The notes under the pieces were generated by a model, which did not search any database, was not told the DNA's origin, and worked only from the letters and a program-made list of their open reading frames with translations. Below, piece by piece: positions 23,601-36,089 of a stretch of DNA of 64,000 nucleotides. The position numbers and the translations under genes are program-made. The DNA is from Xylocopa sonorina (Eukaryota > Arthropoda > Insecta > Hymenoptera > Apidae), in contig NC_135198.1 in assembly GCF_050948175.1 (NCBI RefSeq), positions 8,693,001 to 8,757,000 on the forward strand. The letters run 5' to 3'. Position 1 is the first letter of the stretch. Each line of letters starts with the position of its first letter.

Positions 23601-26600
23601 TTCAAATCGCAGGATATCTTGGGGTTGTACTTTCATTTTGAAAGTTCACTCGGTGTATTTGATCTGTACCATCGACGCGGGAGCTCAATTTGTTTCAACG
23701 TTCAACCGAAGGGGACAAAGCGACGAGCTCAAAGAATCCCGGGTCGCTACGATTTCTTCTTCATCGCGGAAAACTTTCCTCGATAATTAATACGTTTTCA
23801 GCAGAGTGTCAAGGGGTTGCCGTACACCCGTGGCCATCAAAGGAACATTCTTCGCGTTCCTTATTGTGGAGATAAACAGGTCAAGTACGAACGAGATAAC
23901 TCGGCGCGATACGAACGGAAAGAAAGGACTTGCGGGAATGGAAAGAGAGTGGAAGAGAGAAAAGAGAAAGGTTTCCTACCTCCCATTGAACTGTCCCGTG
24001 TTGCTGTAGTTGCGGAATATCGCGGACATGCTTTCAGTCCCACTGATATTTCCGATAGTGGACGCATTCCTCCTAATGTAATCCAGGGCGTCTTTCATCG
24101 CGAGTTTCGAGTAGGTCTCCAATATTTTTGGTTCGGCGCCGCAGTGATTCCTCACCAGATACGGCCGTATAAATTTGTTATCGAACCGCTTGAACCTGGG
24201 AAACAGAGGAGGCGACAAGGAGTAAATGCAAGTCGCCAGTTCGAAACATTGGATGTATGTGTCTCGTTAAATATCAACCAGTACGTAACTCTAACAAATA
24301 TTTCATAAATTCTTCCACTGTTCCTACAAAATTTATGGGACAATAGTTTCTAGACAACGAACGATGAGAAGAAAATATTTCTCTCAAGAATATTAGTGTG
24401 TCAGGACCATCTACACCCTACATCACCGGCTCGAGTTCTTCGTGAGTCATCCTACCGGGGGGGAAGAAACAGTCGTAAGTTACTCCCTTATATTTCCCGT
24501 GATACGAAAACTTCGACTGTCTTAGAACAGAAATAATACGCAACAGTTCCACTCTATAACAAGTTGTAGAAGTTAAATTGCATTTGATCGCGTAGACTCG
24601 CGCGCGGACAATACAGAGTGTACATAAATTACGCATACTTGTCCCGAACGTGGTAATTGCCGTGCTTGCCCAGAATGTCCTCGATCCCAGCCATCACGTG
24701 GTCCATTATCTGCAACCGAAGACGCCATTTTCCTTAACACGGCCGGTTCCGTTGCCCGCCCTATACCACTTCCGTTATCCCTTTAGGAACGAGGCCGCAC
24801 ATGCACCGCGTGCATGCACATCGACCGTTCTGAAACGTACGGAACCGCGAGCCAACGTTGTTCGTTATCTACCCGGACGCATTGTTCTTCCTCCGGACGC
24901 GTTCATTTGCGGAAGGCGGCGCAGCGGCTCCCAGGGGTTAAAATCAATGCGATCTTCCCGTGCACAACAACCACGGACGATTATTGATTTGCCCGTGTAT
25001 CGTTGCCCGCCGCTCTTTCTCGATATTTGCGGGAACGATAGAGGGTGGAGGAGCCGCGGCGTCCTCTGCAATTTACACGACGTGTGCGGTCTTGCGCCAC
25101 TCGTACCCCATTTTTCCCCACCCGAAACTCGGCGTCGTGCACTTTGTTAAGTGATCGATGCTCGACTGAACCTTGGTCGCGGTTATGTTAGCTCGTCACG
25201 GTCGATCGCGTCGCGAGATACTCGTTACAGAAAGAGAATGAAGTCACGTGCGCACGTGCGGGATCTACGTACACGTTCGTGGATCCTCTCGTTCATGGTT
25301 GGCTTCTTCTTTTCAGCTCGCTTTACGTTCAGAATCTTCACGAGCGGCTTGATCGTGATACCCTGCAAGTAGATGGTTTCGGTAGAAACTACTTTCGACT
25401 TCGAGACGATTAATGATTTATAGTGTTTCGTGGTGTGTTGAATTACTTAACGGGAATTTCGATTGCTCTGTTGAAATTTAATTACGTGTTTAGATTTGAT
25501 GCGAGTTCCATCAAAATTTGCACGCACTTTCAAAGGTAATATAATACTAAGGATGGAAGGTTTTTTCCACAGCGAAAGTACCTTTAAATTGACTCTACCC
25601 TAACATTTACGCTGCATCAATTCTCGTCTCGAGTGCAATCAAGGGTTGACATTACCTCCTCCGCTTTGCGTCACTTCGCAAGAAATGTTACAGTGTCATA
25701 TGGGGTCTCCTTCTGAGCGGTCAGGTTTAAATGTTAAGTACCTATTTCGCGTATAAAGTTATCGTGGTAAAGCGTGGCATCGATATCGAGTTTCCAATCG
25801 ATCGATGGTGTTTTCCGGAATTAATGGCGGCTCAAGAGCGGCCATCGCAAACGGGAGGCGCTTTCAAGATGGAAGGCTGGTGTTTCTTCGTTCACTCCAA
25901 CTTTTTGCTCGCGACTCTAACTCTCTGCAGTCTAATTACCTTTCCACTTTACTCCGCTTTTTTTTAGATTTGATTTGATTCCACCTTCGAAAGGAGCGGG
26001 CGAAATTAAAGCGTATGATTGTACAGAAAATGTCAATAAATTACGATGCGATTTTTTCTTAAAATTAATAAGAAAAAAATTCTATCAATCCCGTACGACA
26101 TACGCTCTTAGAACGAAAATAAACTACTACCATTCAGTAAACGTGCGATGCGCAACAACTATGCACTAGTAGATCATATTTAAAACAGAGCCTGGGAATC
26201 GATAGTGTCGGCATAAAGAAAGGTCAACATCGACTGCATATTTATAACGCAGTTAACAGAAACAAAAAAGAGAAGCAAGAATTTGCAGCCTAGCCTTTTC
26301 ACAGGGATTGATGCGAATAATCGCAACGGAAGAGAGACGTTCGCCATTGAAACGCTTTATTATTTTCACGCCGATCAGCGATGGATGCGCGCCACGTTTC
26401 TCTTGGTATCGCATGGCGAACGCGCATAAACGAAGAAAAGAATCGCGCGACTGTGACATTATGATGAGAAATTTTAGGACACGATATATTTGGGACCATT
26501 AGACGATACGTTGGACAGTCGTAAACTCGAGCTGGTCGAGGGAATCCCATTCGTACGCAGTTGTCCATGATGACAAAATGGCCGAGGCTAGTACTAAACG

Positions 26601-29600
26601 CTCGCATATTCCGTGGCCAACGTGTGTCATAACAGGCGGTGTGAACCGTGATCATACGTCGAGGTATATTCGCTCGCGTCGCTGAAAGCCTATTACGGAG
26701 CACATCATTCGGTAGTTTCCACGGATAATGATCGGGTCGAATACTGGATATCCCCAGCGATGCCTGCACTTTGCTCGATATTATTAAACTTCCGTCTGTT
26801 CTGTTATACTTTCGCGCAATAAGCGTTCTACCTACTCACTAGTTTATTTACCGTATCACACGCTCGACTACTTTCCAAGGTACGAAATTGACGTTTGAAA
26901 AATAAACTACTCTACTCTGATTTGTTTTAAATACGTTTCGAACGAACTGACTGGCGCTTTGCATTATTTATCCCGAAGGAAGTCCGAAGATCGCTCGACG
27001 AAACCCTTAAAAGTTAAACCCATTTAAGATTCATCCCCTTGAACCTTTCGAGCCACGTTTCCCGATAATTGTTAACGGCGGAACGTTCCACGGTTTCTAA
27101 AAATCATTCAATCCGTGGTAAGTTTGCTGCACGCGAATCGCAGCCGCGGACGTACCGGGCACATTAGAGTCCCGAGGGTGGTCGAGAAAATGTGTAAGAA
27201 TAGCCCCTCGCGATCGCGTCGCGGCCACTGAATGAGGTGGCCCCCGAGTCTGAATCAACATTTCTCAAAGTTTACTTTCTCGCGTAGCTACGAGCTCCCT
27301 GGCTAGGGAAATGTTGATTCGGGGAAAGGGGATGTTCTTTGCAGTGGTATCGTCTCCCCCTCGATGAACCGACCCACTTTATTGTTATTTTTCCGCGCGT
27401 CTACGCGTACAACGGGAACTGTTCGGCCGCCCATCCCGCATTATTACCGTGAAGTTTAATTCCAACTTTTACCGTCGGACTACGCGATACAACGACGAAA
27501 GAAAGCTTAAAACTCCACTGGTGGTTCCAGCGACTGTTGTCCGCGAAACAATTCTGGGACGCATCCGGATAATCCTAACGGAAGACCCGAAAAGAAAGCA
27601 ACGCGAAGTTTCCGCGTAAAACGGTGTATGACCGTGGCTAGAGTTCTCGATGGCAATGGAGACGTAAAGAATGCGATGCGGAGATTTTTGTTGGCTGTAT
27701 AAGAATGTTACAATTTCCCCTCTCGTCGGGGAATGTCTGTTTGAATTGTCTTCTGCTCTACTCTACCAGTTCCAGCGCAGAAATGTTAATTATGCTGATT
27801 GTATGAACTCACTTGGATGAACACCGTGAAATAGATGACCGCGATCGTGGTGGTGACGAACATCGGCTGTAACGGCACGTGTTTGGGGTTGATCAGCAGG
27901 ACCAGAGCAAACGCTACGGCGCCTCGTAAGCCTCCGTAAGACATCACGAACTTCTCCACCTTGTCCAGCTTGTGCAATCGGAATTGATTAGCCAAGGCTG
28001 TCAGGAAGATCACGCCTGAAACATTCCAGTCTCGTTCTTAAGAACCCTTAATAAAAAATGGCTCACATTATACCGTCTCTAGTATACGGATGTTATGGCT
28101 GATCGAATTAAAGCTCGGAGCGTACGTGCTTGTAGATAGCGATGAATTTTTTAAGCGTCGCTGGTGAACAGCATTTAATATGATAAATTGTCGATGGAAC
28201 GGGAAGCCGTAAGTACGCGACAGTAAGCTGTGATGCAAACTGCTGCATATAGAACGAGGGAAACGAATCCTGTTAACAGTGGTGCAAGATATCTCGTGAC
28301 TCAAGCGAGAGGATTGGCGAGGCAGCTCTGATCTTTCTTGGAAGTGTACTTCTTCCTTTCTTCGATGGGAGATATCAATTTCGATATTGGACATTAGGAT
28401 AAGAGGCATGGAAAGTGGAAGCGCGATTTATCAAGATTATAACATATGAATTATGTGCTTATAAAGTGGCTGTAATAATACAAAAATAGATTTGATATTC
28501 CTGAGTGTTTCGATCTTGATTCTTAGGCAACAAAGTGAAATTTGTTTTCGAGAAAAGGGATTATAGGAACGTGTCTGCTTGAAATATCTGCTTATCTAAT
28601 CCTCTCCTCGTTTCTTCTTGGTTACAGCAAATTATGCGAAACAGGGCGAAACAATGCTTCCCACTTGGCGCGTGCCAAGTTCCGGGATTTCGTTGCAGCT
28701 TATTAACCCGCAAAAAACGGGAACACCAAGGCACAAGAAGCGGTACCCACTTCTGGCACGTTCACGTAACCGCTTGACACGCGATAAGCCATGATCGCTT
28801 TAACGTAAGTCGTTCTTTATCACTTGATGCCATTAAGGAACCCTTGGCGATCCGACGATCGAGTAGCACAGGCATTCACCTTGATACATCGATCCGTGTG
28901 ACGCGATTACTGTCACCAGAGACACGACATTACAATGACGAATACACTCATCGACCTTGGAGATGTCACGTCTGATTTACACACGCACGGCTCATCATTA
29001 CTGGATGCATGCGAGTACGTACACCGATTAAATAGCATCAGTCTACGTTTTCATCGACTTCGATTAATTTTGACAATTTGTGGCGAGATCAGCCGCTACA
29101 ATTCCGACATAGACAGCGACATTATAACGTGCCTTCGATCTCGGAGCACGGCACATGCGAAACCACGTAGAGTTTGCAAATTGATTTCGTCTGAACGAAG
29201 TTACAGCCAGTTATATTGGCAACGAGCTCACCGAGCGTAAAACCGCGTTTACTCACCGACGATTCGATAAACCGAGCAGAAGACGATCGTCATAAGGACG
29301 AACCACGTGTTCCAGTCGTGATGGTTGTTCACGGTTGCGACCCCGAGGAACATGAATATGATGGTCTCCGAGCTGCTGGACAGCATTTTCATCGTGTACT
29401 TCACGGTGGTGTGCGACTTGTGCGATATATTGGCTTCCACATAATTCTTCATGGTGATGCCGCAGAACGTGATCCTGCCGACAAAGAGGTCATGGCTAAT
29501 CGTTGGGGGTGGAGGGGGCTAGTCGACACACAGAGGGGTGAATATGGGCGCGAGGGTAACACGCGTATCGATCGTGCCCAGGGCTGTTTCCTAAACGTCG

Positions 29601-32600
29601 AAATTAATTCAAACGTACGATCCGGCGCGTTTACGAAATCGACGGCTACAGGGCAACGACGTCGATTGGATTTACGAGCGATACGTGACCGTGTCGGTGC
29701 TCTGCACGCTGCAAATTTCCGCGTACGTCTGTCCAGGCTCATTTGGCTGTTTTACGAGCTGGATCTGTCCGCTAATTTACTTGTTAATTCGCGACGAGAG
29801 AGATACAGAGAGAAAGAGGAATGCTAGAAGCACGTTCAGAGGCATTTCAAATGTTTCTCTTCTGTTTTTCAAGTGCACCGTACTTTGGTTTCAGCCTTTG
29901 GCTTTTCGCCAGAGTTGGACGTTCAAAATCTTTTTCAAGTTTTTTCTCAAACAGTATCAACGAACACGTGTTTCGGTACATTAGATGAATAGAAATGAAT
30001 GGTACAATTAATATAAATTATAATTTAGTGATTTTCATCGGACAACTTATATCGATTTCGGATTTCGCTATCCAAGTGCCGCTTCATCTTGAACGTTCTA
30101 AATAAACGATCATCAGCACGTTACAATCGTGTCACGGCTGACGCTCGTGCATTCGAAACCCGTCTGTTTGTCCATCAAACACGATAGAAGCTCTGTTTAA
30201 TCGTATAAATAAAAATCGAGCAAGAATCGACGATTGCGGGTTAAGCATATTTGAACAGTTATTACATGAGCCACGCTTTATATCGAGCTTGACCATAGCC
30301 ATTCCTGACTTTATCTGGAAACGTGTAAATAACGGAATTAATGAGGTTCGTATTGCCATTGCCTACTCTTCGAAGTGTTTCTATCCACGATTTATTCTGG
30401 TAATCGCGAAAAAGAGCCAGTTTTCTGTTATACGTTCGCTTTGGTCCACGGCGCTGAAGAGTCGAGATTTTTTGCTCGATCATTTAATGAACGGGGGTAC
30501 GAAGGGGTTGATTAATATCGCGTCGATTAATCGCCAGGCTGTGCAAAAAGCACAAACGTTTCGGCGGATATATGGTACGACTCGCGTGAGAGTCGGACAA
30601 GTCCTTTTCAGAATTTATTGAGAGCCAATCGTATCGTGAGATGAGTGTTCGTGTTAAAAATTTATAGGTCATACTGGGCACGTTCGAATGATTCGATTTT
30701 ATCAATGTAAACAAAGGAAATATAGTAGAAAAATTTGAACACATTCCACTATTTCCCTTTGATCACTTTACACGGTATAAAATTCTCTCTATTACGGTAT
30801 AATATTAATAGTTTCATTTAAGGCCATTAATATAATCATTCGCTTGCGCATAATATCATTATAAATTAATACCTATTATAACATCGCAGTAATAGATATC
30901 AGGCTATTATCAAGATTTTAATCAGCCGATTAATTATATTATCGAAACGTTGAAACCACACCATATCTACCCACAAAAAGTTTAAACAATATCAAATAGA
31001 ATTTTGACGTAAAAGCAGGTGAACTGCTTAGTACGTATACATGATACTTTTCCAATATCTTCGCAAAGTCTCGCGAGTAATTAGTGCTTATTGAACAAGC
31101 GAGTATTCGTTCCCAGTCTTCCTTAATTAACCCTTAAGAGTCGCCAAAGTTCTCCAAAGATATTAACTGCAATTCTTTCAAAGAGGTTTCCAACTACTTA
31201 TCGTTAAAACATAACCGTCGCATTCCCAAGTTTCTGGCAAAGTTTCGTAACGAACGAAATTGAATCGGAAGAGCCTGATGCCCGCTGAGAGGGATCGTTG
31301 GTACTTACGCCAGTATGCTGGACATGTGAAAGATTTCGGCGTTCAGGTAGGCCAGGTAGGCCATGACGAATATGAAGATGGGCTCGATCACGCGGACCTG
31401 ATGGGTGAACCTCGTAACGAAACCGGTGGCGAATCCCCAGAACACACCGATTATCGTCCCGCCGATCGCCACGACGAAGAACGAAGCCAGCCCCGACAAC
31501 ACGTTCGTGTAAATTATTTCCGTTGCACCGATCTCGTTGTAAGCTTCGAACATATGGTACAGCACCTGCGTGGCATTAAACAACTATGACTTACTCAGCT
31601 GCTACCCTCCGATTAAGAGGGATTAGGGTTCTTCGGGGTCTGCTGCGCGTGTAAATTGCGGAAGTTCTAACCGCGTGACTCCGCCGCTGTTCGCCTGTGC
31701 AGGATTTCCAGGAGTTTCTTGGCTTGGATCGCGATCAACCCTTCGCGAGTTGGGAGAGTCGCGCATCGGATTGAATAATTCTTTAGCTTCGATGGGGGTG
31801 TGTTAATTGTACGTATGGTACAATCTCGAATTACACTGGAACGATACTTACGACGGTGACAGCGTCGTTCAACAAGCTCTCCCCGAACACGACGATATAC
31901 AGGATTTCGTTCACGTGGATCTCCTCGAAGACGGCTAACACAGCGACAGGGTCGACCGCGCTGATGAGCGCGGAGAACAGGAACATTTGCAACAGAGGCG
32001 TCTCAAAGCCAAAAAGGCCGCTCTTGCCTAACACCCACAACGAGGCGCCTGTGAATCGTTCAAAGGTACAGAGAATTATTAAAAATTCCGGAATTCTTCG
32101 CAATTTAATCGCGACACTGACGACATCGTGGCTTAAAATTAAAAATATTAAAATTTCATCGATAATGTACCATGAAATTTTATTAATAGAATTTTAAGAA
32201 GAATTTTAATAATCGTTCACAGATTTTAATCATATAAAAAGTTACGCGAAACGTAACAATTTCAGAGATCAGTCTTATAAATATTCATCACCGATTTCAT
32301 TTCACCGAATTGAAGAGTTACAAGATCGAGTAGCAGTTCAGCCAATAAAAAAGCTGTCATCGTAGAATTCTTTTGGCAACGATCTTCGTACGCACACTTC
32401 CGTTGGCAATATTTAACCTCACCGGTAATAATAACGTAAACGGGTCATCGGTTCCGCGAATGTCGCACGGACTCCGAGTCTTTAATTATCGTGGACATCA
32501 TCGTTCCATCGCGCAGAGGAAATCGTGGATGTTTCGTAACGCCGAATCGGTGTTCCACGCGGGCGTGCCATAAACAGAAATCGCGGGGGCGGTTCGACGT

Positions 32601-35600
32601 CCCCGCATTTTCACTCTCGATAGTCGTTTAGGCGCTCTGGTGCGCGCGTGCTCCTCTACTACTAACGCAGATCGATTGCGAAACGTATTGGGGGAATTTG
32701 CGGGAAGGTGTATAAGCAACGCGTGAAATAAATAGCGAGTCGAAATATAATACCGTGACAAAACTCGCTCCGATACTTTTTTCGAAGTCTGTTTCCGTTT
32801 CCTGCGAGACGGTGAACTCGAGGCGAGTTTCCCTGTTCAACCAAGACCGAATCTTTTATTCCATTACGAGGGTTAATTAACTCCGCGAAGTGCCTTTGCG
32901 CGATTCTATCGATATCAAAGGGTTTACGCTTTGGAAAGAAGTGCTTCTAGACCGACATCAATAATCTCTTAACCAGCCTGCTTCAGAATAACGTAGACCA
33001 AATGCGTTTGAGAAACCTCTCGTCGTGTCAGAAAATAAAGATTTACGTTCTCGAAAATTCGGTGGGAAGTAACCACGTCATTAAAAGAAACCATTCGTCT
33101 CACTTTACACTTAGGAGAAACTCTTCAACTCATCCACCTATATGTCATCCGTAGAATGAATCGGATGAAAAGAAAAAGAGAGTGACGAAAATCATAAATC
33201 AATTTAACCTCGTTTACTCAGTCGGAAAAATATATAAAATAATAAATGGTAAAGATACAGGGTTGAATTCTGTGTATTCGAGCGGGATTGTATTTACTGT
33301 TTGAGCTACTAAACTCCAGCCGGACTTCTATCGCTTAATCCACTGCTAAGCTCTGCTGCTTACTTTAGCTAGCGTAATCAGTAAATTTCTATCGTATAAA
33401 CTGATTACGAGTCAGTTGTATGATTTGTTCAGTAAATGAGGTTCCATCGTGAAACATATCTCACGGAAATAGGCTAGCACTTTATCGAAACGCAATTTTA
33501 CCTAATGCCTGATTCGTAGAACTTTTTATCGTCGTAGAAACGGACACGGAAAGCGTAAATCAATCCAACTTCAAAGTTATTCTGCTAAGAGGCAAAAAAA
33601 ATCCAGTAGATCTCTGCACATTCGAAGTTTTAATTTAGTGAGCGATCTCTAAAACTTCTACCTGACTCGTATTACCTAATCTACGGCGAAGCGTCTACTC
33701 CAGCACGATAAGTCATAGGCAGTAAAATCTGTGAACTTCTGTTACACGAAGAGCGATCAACTTACGCGAATTATACCGATTCGCATAAATCTACCAGATT
33801 CTATGGTAAACTAGACCAAACGTAATTTTAAGTAAGTAAAGGCGAGTCGAAAAGAAAATGGAAAGAAGCGTTATATGTCGGACGTAGCTGCGGTTACTTC
33901 ACGCCACATCGTCCACTTTTACTGACCTATTGACAAGGTGTTAAATATAGTCCCAACGACTGCGAAGAGCAGTATCGTCCCCAGGTGGTCGAAGAACAGC
34001 CGGTTGGGCATGAAGTAGCCGGCGTCCAGAATAATGGGCGGCAGCATGTAGAGGAAGAACGTGTCGGGCGTTAAGGGCGACACGTGGACGCTGCTCGCCT
34101 GGAACAGTAAGACACCAACGGCGACGCCGACAACGATCAGCAAACAGGACTCCGGAAAGATCTTGCTGAGCTTCGGCGTCATGTGGAAGCCTGCACGCAT
34201 TTAATGGTTAACGTTAACAGGGTGGCCCCGTTTCGCGCCCAACAACGAAAGAAATCTGCGAGACCCTCTCGTTGGCTGGTCAACGGCGAACGATCGCTCC
34301 GTTATTAACCCTTGTTCGGCGAATGCTGCTTTCAAACCGCCTGTTGCAACCCACCGTAAAATTGGTGCCATTTGTCCCCCTGGTTTTGGTGTTAATGAAC
34401 ACGGCTTTGTCACGGTGGCAATTTTTCGGGGCTACCGTTTTACGTGTCAGCGATGAATGTTGTTAATTTTGTTGTTTTTTTAGAGTTCTCGCAGGTGTTA
34501 CAAGGTACGGCAAAGGAGTGCTATGGGCTTTTATTTCTGTAAAGTGTGCAGAATCTATAAAAAGCATCGTGGAACGGGTATAAGCAGTGCACGGGCACGT
34601 TGCAAACACGATCGATGCTACTGAAAAACAAGTAAAACTTCTATTATATGAGCCTACGGTTTGTGAATGTTCCATTAAGTTCTCTGAACGCTCCATTATC
34701 TGTACCGTTGTATACGCTCCCCTTTCGGAATGGAATGGGAAATTCTACGTGGACTCGATGACAGTACAATGTGACGTAGTGTACTGCTATTTATACAGTT
34801 AATGGGAACCTAATATCCACTGAGCATTTATGTAACTGCGTTACGTTTAGAGATTAACGCTTAAACAGTGGAATATATCATCTAACGGTTGTACGTGTTA
34901 AAAGCAATTATTGTAATTGCGAGTAATGAGGACAGAAATATTTTATTATTATTCGCCTTGTCTGCCGCATAGAGAAGAAGCAAATATTTCAATGATCCCG
35001 TCTGAAATTTATTTCCACCAGTTTATATTCTTTAGTCCAGCTACTTTATCTACACAATTGCGAATATGCTAATTTAGAATATGTCTGTATCGTGCACATT
35101 TTACATTTTGACAAATAATATTTTATGCGCGACCATAATCAATCAATTCGTCGTATCTTGTCGCTGAAGAGAGAAGCTCGTAGAATTTCATAGTAGACCA
35201 CTAAAATTAACGTACGACTGTATGCTACAATAATCAGTCGTATAATATTAATGAAGAATAAGAAATATCAATTTCAGTAAGGACATTGGCATCAATCTTC
35301 AGCCAACCACTTCGTTTTTCACTACTATCTCAAAAACTAAAGTAGCCTACTGCTATTGTATTAAAGTATTTAGTTAATTAATCGAAGCTGACTCTGTTAT
35401 TTAGCATATTCACCACAATCATTTTGAAACCCTAATAAAAGTCGAAAAACGAGATCTTTCCTAATTCGCCGATCAAGGGTTAAAAGTCAGCAAGGTTCAC
35501 CGATCCGTTCCGCGCGCCAAGGACAGAGCTGAGCGCAGCAGCTGCCAACGAAACCAGCAAACGGCCAACCATTCGATCAAGACCACCATCAAGTTCAAGC

Positions 35601-36089
35601 GCCACGCATTCGCATACCTATTTTCGCGAGACTCGCGAAGAAGATCCATATCCCGATGACGAAAGGCGTTTCCACGCGATGAAACTCCACCGAGATAATG
35701 TTATACTCCGGCTTGGAATGTCCGGACGCTTCATCGACCTCTTCGACCGCGTGGGACGCCACGTGTTCCATGGAATTGACCCCATCCCCTTGTCCAGACG
35801 ACAGACTTCGAAAGGACACGTCGTCCGGCAGGGAGCCATCAATGGGACCCATGGGCCCGAAACTCTTGCCTGGATAGGGCTCTCTGAGATCGCGCGGAAA
35901 GTCGTGGTCGTCCACGATCGGTCCATGCATCGCGTAGTCATTGATAGGAACCCTTCTGTCCGTTTCCAGACGGTCTGGAACGGACTCGTAAAACCTAACC
36001 AAGCCAGCTTGGCCGCGCGATGGCCAGCGAGCGACCAGGAAGATCAACACGAACGAGATCATCGCCTTGGAAAGGACACGTGGAGCCAT
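18705..36089 (-). CDS. Nhe2: Sodium/hydrogen exchanger, plasma-membrane NHE (Nhe2/NHE3-like)
   Basis: Coding exons: 36089-35618, 34190-33927, 32048-31852, 31565-31309, 29474-29257, 28015-27813, 25362-25273, 24709-24639, 24195-23980, 23269-23134, 22561-22400, 22306-22237, 22155-22051, 21968-21873, 21412-21251, 19635-19474 and 18946-18705, 3,123 nt or 1,040 residues. A signal peptide (SFVLIFLVARW) and acidic luminal segment precede VETPFVIGIWIFFASLAKIG. Core motifs: LPPIILDAGYFMPN, DPVAVLAVFEEIHVNE, FGESLLNDAVTV (catalytic Asn306-Asp307), FCGITMKNYVEANIS and SYGGLRGAVAFAL (Arg500). It swaps intracellular H+ for Na+. The tail has basic RHKRSKKLLK, NEFPAWCSNKEYLAY, QSVIGLFRRES and TRRVSMMELA before an acidic end. 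Introns reach about 2.6 kb. Some exons seem alternative (separate entries). Family firm; Nhe2 naming is inference. Confidence 0.92.
19460..19635 (-). CDS. Alternative terminal version of the penultimate exchanger exon
   Basis: The exon starting at 19635 reads GGIEQPKVQSVIGLFRRESV and can be used in two ways. Splicing at the strong donor A|GTGAGT after 19474 joins the final exon at 18946. Reading through gives Ser-Glu-Phe-Asp and a stop at 19460. Both keep the frame, so a shorter exchanger without the acidic C-terminus is possible. Which is used cannot be told from sequence. Confidence 0.45.
20622..20659. repeat. GA/GATA microsatellite
   Basis: A few GATA units followed by an uninterrupted GA run, in an exchanger intron. 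A short GT-rich run lies nearby at 20278-20302. Confidence 0.85.
21648..21811 (-). CDS. Coding-looking exchanger tail exon with unmatched entry phase
   Basis: A 164-base segment reads ANSWLDSASYNFSSAG, then a Ser/Asn/Thr-rich stretch ending MKLGRD. Its exit donor G|GTGAGT (phase 1) joins the next exon correctly (Glu-Ser-Tyr-Arg-Val). None of the visible acceptors (after TAG at 21812 and two sites further in) gives the phase left by the upstream exons, so as written it would enter in the wrong frame. An alternative start, an unseen small exon or a one-base assembly error could explain this. It is left out of the main 1,040-residue model. Confidence 0.5.
21838..21968 (-). CDS. Exchanger cassette exon, with possible read-through terminus
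   Basis: After a T-rich acceptor the exon reads AELPTTSLEPQSSGTNYIS and continues to VPPAG. Splicing at G|GTAATT after 21873 makes a 96-base phase-1/phase-1 cassette. Without splicing the frame runs on through NSGFSSRGVL to a stop ending at 21838, giving a truncated exchanger tail. Because the cassette is symmetric it can also be skipped without a frameshift. Confidence 0.5.

Noticed and set aside
29216..29827. 203-codon plus-strand frame
   Set aside because: Antisense to the conserved exchanger exon at 29474-29257 and running into its intron; the minus strand is the coding one.
31260..31589. 109-codon plus-strand frame
   Set aside because: Antisense of the exchanger exon at 31565-31309.
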